A stretch of 64,000 nucleotides of DNA from Allobosea sp. BK604 (GTDB lineage: Bacteria > Pseudomonadota > Alphaproteobacteria > Rhizobiales > Beijerinckiaceae). The stretch spans positions 124,001 to 188,000 of the forward strand of contig NZ_SLZF01000010.1 of assembly GCF_004341515.1 (NCBI RefSeq), in the 5' to 3' direction. The notes beneath the pieces are model-generated. The model was not told the DNA's origin, ran no database searches, and saw only the letters and a list, made by a program, of their open reading frames with translations. Shown here in pieces: positions 1 to 9,311 of the stretch (position 1 is the stretch's first letter; every line of letters begins with the position of its first letter). The position numbers were made by a program, and so were the translations under genes.

Positions 1-3000
1 GAACCGGCGTCGACATTGTCGTTGCCTGTGCCGGCATCGATCGCGTCATTGCCGGAGCCGGCCTTGATCGTGTCGATGCCGTTGCCGCCATTGACGCTGT
101 CGTCGCCCGAGCCGCCATCGAGCAGATCGTCGCCGTCGCCGCCCGAAAGCGCGTCGTCGCCGGCGCCGCCCTTCAGCGTGTCGTTGCCGGCACCGCCGTC
201 GAAGGCCTCATTGCCATTGCCACCGGTGACGGTGTCGTTGCCGGCGCCAAAGAGCAGCTTCTCGATATTGCTGAAGCTGTCGGTGCCGATGCCGGCGCCG
301 GAGACCATGCCGCGGGTGATGTCGACCGAGATCGGCCCCGTCGCCGCCGAGAGGTCGAGCGTGTCGAAGCCGTCGCCGCCGTCGATCGTGTCGTTGCCGG
401 CGCCGCCGACGAAGAGATTGTCGTGCTCGTCGCCGATCAGGGTGTCATTGCCCGAACCGCCGATGACACGCTCGATGCCCAGGACCTCGTCGGAGCCGAT
501 GGCATCGCCCTCGGCGCTACCGGCCGCGAGATCGACCCTGACGCCGGCGCTGTCGCCCGAGTAATCGGCCGTGTCGATGCCGGCGCCACCATCGAGCAGG
601 TCGTCGCCCGCGCCGCCGATCAGCACGTCGTTGCCGCTGCCGCCGAGGAGCGTATCATCGCCGGCGCCGCCCTTGAGCAGGTCGTCGCCATCCTCGCCGG
701 CGAGCGTGTCGTCGCCTTCGCCGCCGTCGACGCTGTCATTGCCGGCGCCGGCCGAGACTTCGTCATCGCCCAGGCCCGCAAGGATCGTGTCGTCGCCGGT
801 CGTGCCCACCAGGATGTCGTCGCCGGGCGTACCCGTCGAGCCCGGATTGACCACCGAGAAATTCCAGGCGGCCGGGTCGCTGATGCCGGCAAAGGCGTTG
901 CCATGCGGCACCTCGGGAATGCCGGTCACCGCGACATTGTCGATCGCCCACCAATAGGCATTGCCGGCCTGCATCATCTCGAAGGCTACGCTCATCGTCG
1001 TCGCTCCCTGGGGCACGTCGATGGTGAGGCTCAGCGTCTCGTTGGTCGCCGTCGCCTTGAAGTAGGGGCTGCCGGCCTGGTCGCTCCAATGGGCCAGTTC
1101 GAGCGTCTGGCCGTTGTCGAAGGTGACGACGATGCGCGCTTCCTGGATGTTGGTGTTTGAGGTCGGGTTCGCCCAGGAATTGTCGAAGCTCAGGGTAGCG
1201 CGGTCATCCTTGAGCCCGGTGACGTCGATCTGCGGGGTCCTGAGCAGCGCGCTGAACTTGTTCGGCGTGCTGGCTGAGTTGAGGTCGTCATAGGCATCGG
1301 GATCGGCCACCGCAACGACGCCCTGGCCCTTGGTGAACCCCGAGCGGCCCTGGTCGCCCTCGGTCGCCGTCCAGGACTGCTTGTCATGGAAGGTCCAGCC
1401 CTGGAACTCCTTCGGCCCGCCGGCCGGCGTGTTGTTGACATGACTCCAACCGTCCGGGGTCGTCGCCGTCCAGTCGGTCAGGTCGTCGTCCTTCTTTTCC
1501 GAGGAGCTTTCATAAGGCTTCAGGTCGTCGGCAAGGCTCTCGAAATTCTCGCTGAACAGCGTCTCCGCGTTGTTCAGGGCGAGGTCCTCGAAGGCGCCGG
1601 CGCTGACGGTCACATAATAGTCGCCGGTGGCCAGCGCCGTGCCCGGCTGGATCGTCACGGTCTTGCCATCGATCGCGACCGCCGCAGACGTCACGTCGAT
1701 CGTCTCGGCAACGCTGCCATCGGCATGGTGGATGACGATGGTGCCTGCGCCCTTGCGCACGGCCTCGTCGAAGCTGATGACGAGCGGATCGCTCGGGGCG
1801 ACCTCTGCCGCACCATCGCCCGGCGTGGTCGAGACGACGGTCGGCGCCGTCAGGTCGGCCGCGGTCCTGAAGCTCCAACTGGTGGCGTCGTTGATCCCTG
1901 CGAAGGCGTTGCCATGGGGCGAGGCGCCGCGGGTTTCGAGATCGTCGAAGGCGCCGGCATCGACCGTCACATAATAATCGGTCGCGGCGGCGAGCTGTCC
2001 GGAGAGATGCACGGTGACCACGCCGGCCGAGATGCTCACCCGGTCGGAATTGACGTCGATCGTCTCGACCACCGCGCCGTCGCCCGCATGGTGGATGGTG
2101 ATGAAGCCCTGGCCCTTCTCGACGCGCTCGCTCAGGATGAGCTTCAGCGGGGCAGCGACCGCGACATTGTCGAGGTCGTCACCCGGCGTCGTGCCGAGCA
2201 GATAGGGCGCATGGGTGTCGACGGCGTCCTCGTCCAGCACGGACGGCCCACGGATGCCGTCCTGGTTGAGGCCGAGGAACTCGGCGATGCTCGCCGCCAC
2301 CGAGGTCTGCGGCGCGGTTCCGTCGGAGCTGATCTCCTTGTTCGAAGCGATGAAGATCTGGCGCTCGCTGTCGGTCTGGTTGCCATGGCCGCTGCCGGTC
2401 GCCGGATCGCGGCCGTGATCGGTGCCGACGACGACCATCCAATCCTCGTCGGGATTGGCGGCCATGCGCTCGGCGACGGCGGTCAGGATCTGATAGAGCT
2501 GCTTGATGGCGACCAGCATGGCCTGGTCATAGGCCGCGCCAAAACCCGAGCTGTGGCCGACGGCATCGACCTGGTCGAGATGCAGGAAGGTGAAGGTCGG
2601 CGCCTCGTTCAGGATCAGGTCGACACCTTTCTCGGTGACGGCCGTATCGGACATGCCATGCGCCTCGTAATCGATGATCGAGGAGCCATCGGTGAGGCCG
2701 GTCTCGTCGCCGAAATGGCCGGTATTGATGTCCGGCCAGCTCACGATCGAGGCCAGCGTCGCATCGGGAATGCCGGCCTTGATGCGCTCGAAAAGGCTGA
2801 CCACGGCGGACCTGATCGGCGAGTTGGAGTTGCCGGTGATGCCGTGCTCATTGGCCCAGACGCCGGAGAGAAGCGTCGACCAGCCGGGGCCGCTGACGGT
2901 CGGCTGCTGGGTGGCCGCGCCGAGATCACCGCCCGCATAGGCCTCGAGCAGGTCGAGATTGGGGAAGGCGCCGCCGAGCGCCAGCAGCTTGTCGAGCTGG

Positions 3001-4853
3001 GTGCCGTCGATGCCGAGGAAGACGACGTGGCGCGATTGCTGCGTCTCCGCGTCGAGCTGGGGGCTCTCGACGGTGAGGGTGACCTTGGCCTGGTCGGTGC
3101 CGCCATGGCCGTCGGAGACGGTGTAGGTGAACGACGCCTCGCCGGCGAAGCCCGCCTTCGGCGTGAACACGACATTGCCATGGGCGTCGAGCGTGACCGT
3201 GCCGCCCGTGCCCGCCGTCACCGAGTCGATCTTGAGCTGATAGCCATGAGGGTTGATGTCGTTCGACAGCAGCCCCGCGGCAGCGATCGTCACGGGTGTG
3301 TCATGGGCGGTGGAGAGGCCGGTATCGTCGACGCCCTGCGCGTCGCCGGTGATGACGCCGGTCGACTTGTCCCAGAGACCCATCGTGCCGTCGCCAATGC
3401 TGGCGCCGAGGCTGCCGTCGGTGAAGTCGAACTGCACCGCATGATCCGGATCGACCTGGCCCGGCTGCATGATGCCGCCAGACTTGGCGCCGCCGAGCGC
3501 GCCGATCTCGGCCGCGCTCATCACCTTGTCGGTGAAGAAGACGCTGTTGACATAGCCGGGCGCCGTCTCGGGCGTCGCCTGGCTGACTTCGGCTCCGCCA
3601 TTGTCGGAGAAGATCAGGAAGCCCTTCTCGGGATCGATCGCATAGCGGCCGGCGGCATCCAGGCCGCTGGCGCCGGATGGCGACTGCGTGCCGACGAGCA
3701 CGCCGTTGATGTATTTGCTCATGGTGACGGTGCCGTTGCCATTGTCATGCACGGTCACGGCGATGCGGTTCCAGCCGGTATAGTTGAAGGTGCCGGTATA
3801 GTTGCTGCTGATGCCGATGCCGTTCGAGTTCCTGAGCAGGAAGTCGGCATCGCTGGCATTGGTCGGGTCGGTCTGGAGCAGCGCCATCCAACGGCCGTTC
3901 GCGGCCGGGGCGTAGATGTCCCAGATCATGGTGTAGTCGTGGATCTTGCCGTCCGGCGCCGAGGCCGCGATGCCGGGCTTCACGAAATAGCCCTGGGCGG
4001 CCGAGGCCTCGACATAGGCCATGACCTCGTCGCTGCCGTTGCCGCCGGCGAGGTTGGGGATGCCGAGCCCGGCCGTGGTGCCGAAGCCGGTATCGGTCAG
4101 GACATCGGTCTCGGCCGAGACGACCTCGACGGCACCGGCCCCGAAAGTCGGCGCGAGCGGCGCGGCCGGATTGAAGTCGAACTGCACGCTCTGGCCGGCG
4201 CCGAGCGGGGCCGAGAGGATGCCGCTCGCGGAGGCGCCGCCGAGCGCGGTCACCTGCGTGCCGGTCAACACCTGGTCGGTGAACATCACGCTGCTGACGA
4301 AGCCGGGCTGGGTTTCGAGAGCGCCGACCTGGCTCGCGCCATCGTCGGAGAAGATCATGAAGCCCTTGACCGGGTCGATCTGGTAGCGGCTGGACGGTAT
4401 CGACTGCGAGCCGATCAGGCTGCCGTCGAGATATTTGCTGAGGGTGACATTGCCGTTGCCGAGATCCTGCACCGTCAGGACGATGCGGTGCCAGGCATCC
4501 CAGGTGAAGGTCCCGGTATAGTTGCCGTTGATGCCGATGCCCTTGTTGGCGTTGACCAGGAACTCGGCGTCGCTGAGGTTGGTCGGGTCGGTCTGGAGCA
4601 GGGCGAACCACTTATTCGCATAGGCGTCGTCGACGTAGATATCGAGCGCGAGCGAATAGCTCTTGATCGGCGCGGTGCCGGTGAAGCCGGGCTTGATCAG
4701 GAAGCCGTCGACGACCGGGGCAGGGGCCGCAAAGCCCATCACGCCGCTGGCGCCGCCGGCAAGGTCGGGCAGGCCGAGGCTCGCCGAGGTTCCGAAGGTG
4801 AGCTGATCCTCGAATGTCGGCGCAGCATTGCTGGTGGAATTGGCGGAAGCCAT
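1..4853 (-). CDS. Secreted RTX protein with phosphodiesterase/alkaline-phosphatase-fold domain (C-terminus cut by window edge)
   Basis: Open from the ATG at 4853 (preceded by AAGGGGA) to the left edge, at least 1,617 codons. Domains read in order: two concanavalin/LamG-like domains (about 50-225 and 240-475), a cadherin/VCBS-like domain (about 500-595, ending FTYTVSDGHGG), a type I phosphodiesterase/nucleotide-pyrophosphatase fold (about 605-885), two SbsA-type Ig domains (about 880-990 and 995-1100), a jelly-roll-like region (about 1100-1310) and, from about 1345, RTX nonapeptides of the GGxGxDxxx type. Metal and nucleophile motifs of the phosphatase fold are visible: FLGIDG, GPGWSTLLSG, DAVGHSSG, TDHGR and GHGNQ. 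There is no N-terminal signal peptide, which fits type I secretion through a C-terminal signal outside the window. It probably hydrolyses an extracellular phosphoester; the substrate is unknown. Confidence 0.85.
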   Translation of the reverse strand, partial: MASANSTSNAAPTFEDQLTFGTSASLGLPDLAGGASGVMGFAAPAPVVDGFLIKPGFTGTAPIKSYSLALDIYVDDAYANKWFALLQTDPTNLSDAEFLVNANKGIGINGNYTGTFTWDAWHRIVLTVQDLGNGNVTLSKYLDGSLIGSQSIPSSRYQIDPVKGFMIFSDDGASQVGALETQPGFVSSVMFTDQVLTGTQVTALGGASASGILSAPLGAGQSVQFDFNPAAPLAPTFGAGAVEVVSAETDVLTDTGFGTTAGLGIPNLAGGNGSDEVMAYVEASAAQGYFVKPGIAASAPDGKIHDYTMIWDIYAPAANGRWMALLQTDPTNASDADFLLRNSNGIGISSNYTGTFNYTGWNRIAVTVHDNGNGTVTMSKYINGVLVGTQSPSGASGLDAAGRYAIDPEKGFLIFSDNGGAEVSQATPETAPGYVNSVFFTDKVMSAAEIGALGGAKSGGIMQPGQVDPDHAVQFDFTDGSLGASIGDGTMGLWDKSTGVITGDAQGVDDTGLSTAHDTPVTIAAAGLLSNDINPHGYQLKIDSVTAGTGGTVTLDAHGNVVFTPKAGFAGEASFTYTVSDGHGGTDQAKVTLTVESPQLDAETQQSRHVVFLGIDGTQLDKLLALGGAFPNLDLLEAYAGGDLGAATQQPTVSGPGWSTLLSGVWANEHGITGNSNSPIRSAVVSLFERIKAGIPDATLASIVSWPDINTGHFGDETGLTDGSSIIDYEAHGMSDTAVTEKGVDLILNEAPTFTFLHLDQVDAVGHSSGFGAAYDQAMLVAIKQLYQILTAVAERMAANPDEDWMVVVGTDHGRDPATGSGHGNQTDSERQIFIASNKEISSDGTAPQTSVAASIAEFLGLNQDGIRGPSVLDEDAVDTHAPYLLGTTPGDDLDNVAVAAPLKLILSERVEKGQGFITIHHAGDGAVVETIDVNSDRVSISAGVVTVHLSGQLAAATDYYVTVDAGAFDDLETRGASPHGNAFAGINDATSWSFRTAADLTAPTVVSTTPGDGAAEVAPSDPLVISFDEAVRKGAGTIVIHHADGSVAETIDVTSAAVAIDGKTVTIQPGTALATGDYYVTVSAGAFEDLALNNAETLFSENFESLADDLKPYESSSEKKDDDLTDWTATTPDGWSHVNNTPAGGPKEFQGWTFHDKQSWTATEGDQGRSGFTKGQGVVAVADPDAYDDLNSASTPNKFSALLRTPQIDVTGLKDDRATLSFDNSWANPTSNTNIQEARIVVTFDNGQTLELAHWSDQAGSPYFKATATNETLSLTIDVPQGATTMSVAFEMMQAGNAYWWAIDNVAVTGIPEVPHGNAFAGISDPAAWNFSVVNPGSTGTPGDDILVGTTGDDTILAGLGDDEVSAGAGNDSVDGGEGDDTLAGEDGDDLLKGGAGDDTLLGGSGNDVLIGGAGDDLLDGGAGIDTADYSGDSAGVRVDLAAGSAEGDAIGSDEVLGIERVIGGSGNDTLIGDEHDNLFVGGAGNDTIDGGDGFDTLDLSAATGPISVDITRGMVSGAGIGTDSFSNIEKLLFGAGNDTVTGGNGNEAFDGGAGNDTLKGGAGDDALSGGDGDDLLDGGSGDDSVNGGNGIDTIKAGSGNDAIDAGTGNDNVDAG

Positions 4854-5035
4854 GACGAAATCCCCTTGGGAGACGGGCAGCAGGATGCCCGGACCGTGGG
4901 GTGAGCGAGGCCGTTAATCCAATAGAAACCATCAATGTACGTTATCGGGCCGCCCGATCCTGAGCCCGTGCCTGTCGGCTTCGACAGGGCCTGGCGCGCT
5001 GCGCCGGTGGCTGAGGCCGGCCAAGCGCAAAATCG

Positions 5036-5941
5036 TCAGTTCGGTCCGCGAACCGGGCGGGAGGCCTCGAACGTCGCCGAAATCATGTTCGCGATCTCGA
5101 GGAAGGCCTTGATGAGCGGCGTCCTGATCAGATCCTGAGGGCAGGCGACATATTCGTCGAAGCCCGGCGCAGGTGGCGCCAGGCGGACCACGGTCCAGCG
5201 CTTGTCCTCGCCGGTCTCCGAATGCAGCAGCGGCGCGATGCCGAAGCCGCAGGCGACCGCTTCCTTGGTCGCCTCGCGGGACTCGATGTCGAGGAAGCGC
5301 GGCATGCTGAGATCCTCGGCCATCAGCGCGCTGACGAAGACGCTGCGGGTGACCGAGCCCTGCTCGCGGATGATCAGCGTCTCGTCGACGAGATCGGCAT
5401 AGGTCGCGAAATCCCTCCGTGCGAGCCGATGGTCGTGTTTCACCAGAAGGACGATGTCGTCGCGGCGCAGGAACTGGATATGCAGCTTCTTATCGCCGGG
5501 CTTGAGATCGGCCATGATGCCGACATCGATGTCGTAGCGGGTCAGCGCATCGAGGATCTCGCTCGAATTGCCGGCACGCAGCGAGAAGGTGACCTCGGGA
5601 TGCTTGGTCCTGAGCTCCTGGAGGATCGGCAGGACATGGTAGGGGCTGACCGCGCCGATGCGCAGATGCCCGCGGCTGAGCTTCTGATGACCGAGGAGCA
5701 GCTCGCGCGCCTCGTCCTGCGCCGTATAGATGCGCTCGGTCACCGCCTTGAGATGCATGCCGAAATCGGTCAGCTCGATCTTGCGGCCGACGCGGCGGAA
5801 GAGCTGGACGCCATAGCCGTCCTCGAGCGCCTTGATCTGGGCCGAGACCGTCGGCTGGCTGATGCCGAGGCGAACCGCCGCCCGCGTGATGCTCTCCTCC
5901 AGCGCCGCGACATGGAAGCATCTCAGCTGCGCGTCGTTCAT
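5036..5941 (-). CDS. LysR family transcriptional regulator
   Basis: 301 aa, the usual LysR length. The N-terminal winged helix-turn-helix is clear (RCFHVAALEESITRAAVRLG, then SQPTVSAQIKALE), followed by a periplasmic-binding-protein-like effector domain (about 90-295). It lies between the RTX phosphodiesterase gene on the same strand and the MFS gene on the opposite strand, so it could control either. It cannot be assigned to a named subfamily by eye, and its effector is unknown. Confidence 0.9.
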   Translation of the reverse strand: MNDAQLRCFHVAALEESITRAAVRLGISQPTVSAQIKALEDGYGVQLFRRVGRKIELTDFGMHLKAVTERIYTAQDEARELLLGHQKLSRGHLRIGAVSPYHVLPILQELRTKHPEVTFSLRAGNSSEILDALTRYDIDVGIMADLKPGDKKLHIQFLRRDDIVLLVKHDHRLARRDFATYADLVDETLIIREQGSVTRSVFVSALMAEDLSMPRFLDIESREATKEAVACGFGIAPLLHSETGEDKRWTVVRLAPPAPGFDEYVACPQDLIRTPLIKAFLEIANMISATFEASRPVRGPN

Positions 5942-6374
5942 GCTCCGGCCCCCTGAGCGCGTCGGCAGCGACGCGGGCAGGCCGATCTCAAATCCGCCGC
6001 GGATGACAGCCTAACGACATTATCCCGCGATGCGTGGGACGGACGGTGCCACGCGCGTCCGCTGGCCGGCTATGGCCGCGTCATCATCGATCGAACCGGC
6101 AGGTCAGCATGCTCCTTCGGGGGTTGAGCCGCGGGTCTCTCAAGCAGACCGCCATTTCTCGAACGCGTCGCGCTCCAAACGTTCCTGCGGCAAGGCGGCC
6201 GATTTCGGCATCCTTTCGGCAACGCTCGCCGCTGCATGCATCTGGTGCAGGCCGGTCAATCCGTGGCCGGTCTCGACCGCGCCGGTCCATTGCTGGAAGA
6301 CCGAACCAACGCGTCTGCGTCGCCTGAGGGGACGTCAGAGAGACAAATCGCGGCAAAGGGGCGGGAGGGCTGAA
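5942..6374. other. Intergenic region between divergent LysR and MFS genes
   Basis: About 430 bp with no convincing gene. Open frames continue upstream of the MFS gene to 6030, but their translation is Arg/Ser/Pro-rich and resembles no protein. It must hold the promoters of both flanking genes. I found no strong palindrome. Confidence 0.5.
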
Positions 6375-7577
6375 TTGAAGCTGCCATTGTGGGGGAGCGC
6401 CTTGAGCGCGACCCTTCTCGTGCAAGTCGTGAGTTCATTTGCCTCGGCAGCCATTCCTCTCCTGGGTCCGATCTTCACGCAGCGCTGGGGTCTGCCGCCT
6501 GAGAGCATCGGTTATGTCTCGGCTGTCGTCTCGATCGGCATCTGCTGGTGCCTGGCCTGTGGCGGGCCGATGCTCGATCACCACGGGCCGGTTCGTACCC
6601 TGCAATTCGGCCTGGCATCGATCGGCCTGGGCATGGTCTTCCTCGCGCAGCCCGTCGCCGTCATCGGCCTGTTGGGCGCTCTTCTCGTCGGTCTCGGCCT
6701 GGCCCCGAACAATCCGGCGGGCAGCAAGTTGCTCATGAGCGCGGCTCCGGCTCGGCACCGCAACCTCATCTTCTCGATCAGGCAGGCCGGTGTGCCTCTT
6801 GGCGGAGCGATCGCAGGCGTTTCGGTCGCTCCTGCGGTGGTTGCGTTGGGCTTGGCGCCGACGATCTGGCTGATCGCCGTAATCGTCATTCTCAGCCTGC
6901 TGGCCGTCCAGCCGTTTCAGAAGCGCCTCGATAGCGAGAAGGGGCCGATGAACCGGGCATGGCCACGGAACTTCCTATCGCCCTCCGCCCTGCTCAGATC
7001 GGCCAAGGTCATCCGGTCTCACCCTTCCTTGCCCCTGATCACCGGCATCGGCGTGTCGTTCTCGATCGCGCAAGCCAGCGTCCAGGCCTTCACCGCCACC
7101 TATCTGGTCACGCAGCTCGGCAAGGATCTCACGGAAGCGGGCTATTTCGTTGCGGTGTTGCTCGCTGGCAGCACGGTTTCGCGGATTTTCCTCGGCTGGC
7201 TCGCGGATCGCTGGGGTCGCGGCCTGCTGCTGCTCTGTCTCCTTTCGCTGGGAACGAGCGCCGCGCTCGTGCTTCTCGTCTGGTCCGCCGCGGCACCGTC
7301 CTGGATAGTGTATGTCAGCGTTGCCCTCGTCGGCGCGACGTCCCTGGGCTGGAACGGTATCTACATGGCCGAGCTGGCGCGGCTCTCGCCGCCCGCGCTC
7401 ATCGGTGACGTGACCTCCGCCGCAAACCTGTTCGGATTTGCCGGCTCGGTCTGCGGTCCTCTCCTGTTTGCGCTCGTCGTCCGCCAGAGCGGCGGCTTCG
7501 ATTGGCCGTACCTGCTGGTCGCGGGCCAGCTCGCCGCATGCGGCATCTTCTCGCTATCGCGCCGCGGCTGGCGTTGA
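6375..7577 (+). CDS. MFS transporter
   Basis: About 400 aa with roughly 12 hydrophobic segments in two six-helix halves, the normal MFS size. The loop after TM2 is GGPMLDHHGPVRTLQ, and the second half has the typical loop GWLADRWGRG. I chose the TTG at 6375 because a GGGCGGGAGGG purine run lies just upstream and membrane-protein sequence starts there (LKLPLWGSALSATLL). An ATG at 6030 in the same frame would add 115 residues of low-quality sequence. The substrate is unknown; it precedes an AraC gene by about 110 bp. Confidence 0.85.
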   Translation: MKLPLWGSALSATLLVQVVSSFASAAIPLLGPIFTQRWGLPPESIGYVSAVVSIGICWCLACGGPMLDHHGPVRTLQFGLASIGLGMVFLAQPVAVIGLLGALLVGLGLAPNNPAGSKLLMSAAPARHRNLIFSIRQAGVPLGGAIAGVSVAPAVVALGLAPTIWLIAVIVILSLLAVQPFQKRLDSEKGPMNRAWPRNFLSPSALLRSAKVIRSHPSLPLITGIGVSFSIAQASVQAFTATYLVTQLGKDLTEAGYFVAVLLAGSTVSRIFLGWLADRWGRGLLLLCLLSLGTSAALVLLVWSAAAPSWIVYVSVALVGATSLGWNGIYMAELARLSPPALIGDVTSAANLFGFAGSVCGPLLFALVVRQSGGFDWPYLLVAGQLAACGIFSLSRRGWR

Positions 7578-7687
7578 AGCCCATCGGATCAAATTTGCGT
7601 GCTCCGGATGTTCGCGCTGCACAATCCGGGCGAAGAGTGGGGGCGTCCCCGCGGCTGGGGACGAGAGCCTTCAACTGAAGTTCGCCA

Positions 7688-8569
7688 ATGAACAGCACTA
7701 GCACCGCTCTGAACGCCCATCTTCATCTGCCGGGTGTGATGACGGCCTGCAGTTGGCGCGCCGGCTGGCGCTCGCTCCTCCTGCGCGAATACCAGGATCC
7801 GGCGGAGGCGGAACAGTTCACCACTCCTGCCACGGCCGATCATCTAATCGTCCTTGTCGTCGACGGGCGCTGTGACATCGAGGGCCGCTATCGCGGCAGC
7901 TGGCACAAGTCGAGCTATCGCGCCGGCTGCATCGGGATGACGGCGCCTGGTGAAGAGGTGACGCTGCGCTGGCGTGACAATGGCGCGCACGCGACGCTGC
8001 AGTTGCACCTGCCCGAGGCGACGCTTCGCAGCGCCTACGAGGACCTGGCCGATCGACATGTCCCGGCGCCGGCAATGCCGCATGTGCTGGGCTATGACGA
8101 TGACCTGATCGCGACGACGCTGCTGACGCTTTCCAGTGCCATGTCCGAGGGCGTGTCCGATCTCTATGCGGAGACGATGGCCCATTTCCTCACGAGCCAC
8201 CTGCTCGTGCGTCACGCGAAGGCGTTGCCGCGCATGACCCAGGGGATCGACGGGCTGCGCATGCGGCGAATGGACGAATTCCTGCAGGCCAATCTTGGCG
8301 ACGCGATCTCGCTCGAAGACATCGCCGCAGTCGCCGGGATCAGCCGTTTCCACCTGGTTCGGCTGTTCCGGAAAATCCACGGCGAGACGCCGTTCCGGCG
8401 TCTGACCCGCATGCGGATCGAGGAAGCGAAGCGGAAGCTGCAGGCCGGACGGGAGAGCGTAACCGAGATCGCATTCGCCTGCGGCTACGACAATCCGGCC
8501 CATTTTGCCTCGGCGTTCCGTCGCTGGGTCGGAGCTTCTCCGAGCGAATACCGCAAGCAAGCGCGATAG
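7688..8569 (+). CDS. AraC family transcriptional regulator
   Basis: 293 aa. The C-terminal ~100 residues form the double helix-turn-helix of AraC/XylS: LEDIAAVAGISRFHLVRLFR, then VTEIAFACGYDNPAHFASAF with FRRWVGASPSEYRKQ. The N-terminal ~180 residues are a cupin-like effector domain without a clear family match. It sits 280 bp upstream of the molybdenum hydroxylase genes on the same strand, making it the likely activator of that operon; this is inferred from position only. Confidence 0.92.
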   Translation: MNSTSTALNAHLHLPGVMTACSWRAGWRSLLLREYQDPAEAEQFTTPATADHLIVLVVDGRCDIEGRYRGSWHKSSYRAGCIGMTAPGEEVTLRWRDNGAHATLQLHLPEATLRSAYEDLADRHVPAPAMPHVLGYDDDLIATTLLTLSSAMSEGVSDLYAETMAHFLTSHLLVRHAKALPRMTQGIDGLRMRRMDEFLQANLGDAISLEDIAAVAGISRFHLVRLFRKIHGETPFRRLTRMRIEEAKRKLQAGRESVTEIAFACGYDNPAHFASAFRRWVGASPSEYRKQAR

Positions 8570-8848
8570 CCGCGTCTGAGCGAGCCCGGCCCAGGGCCGA
8601 TGGCAATCCTGCGAAAGTGCGCAGCAATGGCAGGTAAGCGCCGTTGAATCGCATCTGGTAGTGGGTACTCCGCGATGGGCGGCTCGGGATGCACCCCAAG
8701 TCGCGGCGGCCGGGCATCATACGTCCGTATGGGTTCGGTCACACGAGAGGTCGATTTCCGACGAACCGGCATTCGACGATCTTCGAGCAACGGGCGCGGA
8801 ATCCCCGGAGTTGGACGTGGGATCGCCCGTATTCAGGGAGGGATAGCC

Positions 8849-9301
8849 GTGGCTTTCACCATCAAGATCAACGGAATCCCGCATGAGGTGGATGTCGACG
8901 GCGACACCCCGCTGCTTTGGGTTCTGCGGGACATGCTCGGGATGACGGGGACGAAATTTGGTTGCGGCGCGGCCCTGTGCGGCGCCTGCACCGTCCATGT
9001 CGATGGCGCCCCGACCCGGTCCTGTGTGACGCCGATCGACAGTATCGGAGACAGCGCCATCACCACGATCGAGGCGATCGGCGAGACGCCGCAGGGCAAG
9101 GCGCTGCAGCAGGCCTGGCTCGAGCTCGAAGTCGTGCAATGCGGCTATTGCCAGTCGGGCCAGATCATGTCCGCGGCGGCGCTGCTCGCCAGCACGCCGA
9201 AGCCGACCGATGGCGATATCGACGATGCCATGTCCGGCAATGTCTGCCGCTGCGGCACCTATCAGCGCATCCGTGCCGCTATCCACCGCGCTGCGGCTTG
9301 A
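8849..9301 (+). CDS. iorA: (2Fe-2S)-binding subunit of a molybdenum hydroxylase (IorA-like)
   Basis: 150 aa small subunit of the xanthine oxidase family. It carries the two [2Fe-2S] motifs: a plant-ferredoxin type (GCGAALCGACTV, with a later RSC) and an all-helical type (QCGYCQSGQIM and NVCRCGTY). It would pass electrons from the Mo centre of the next gene product to an acceptor, probably the cytochrome c encoded at 11611. The GTG start at 8849 follows an AGGGAGGG ribosome-binding site and places the ferredoxin fold at the N-terminus. Longer upstream starts add non-conserved sequence. The stop lies in the ribosome-binding site of the next gene, so the two are co-transcribed. The symbol reflects family resemblance, not a proven substrate. 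Confidence 0.92.
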   Translation: MAFTIKINGIPHEVDVDGDTPLLWVLRDMLGMTGTKFGCGAALCGACTVHVDGAPTRSCVTPIDSIGDSAITTIEAIGETPQGKALQQAWLELEVVQCGYCQSGQIMSAAALLASTPKPTDGDIDDAMSGNVCRCGTYQRIRAAIHRAAA

Positions 9302-9311
9302 GGAGGCGGCC

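Noticed and set aside
1..850. Short-period repeats suggestive of a CRISPR or minisatellite
   Set aside because: The period follows the 27-nt coding unit of RTX nonapeptides; units are degenerate and translate to GGxGxDxxx, so they are protein repeats.
1386..4904. Long open frame of about 1,170 codons on the plus strand
   Set aside because: It is the antisense shadow of the RTX phosphodiesterase gene. Its translation is Gly/Arg/Asp/Ala-rich with no domain, whereas the minus strand shows clear enzyme and RTX motifs.
6030..6374. N-terminal extension of the MFS transporter
   Set aside because: The added 115 residues are not membrane-like and would make the protein unusually long; a TTG with a good ribosome-binding site fits the family start.
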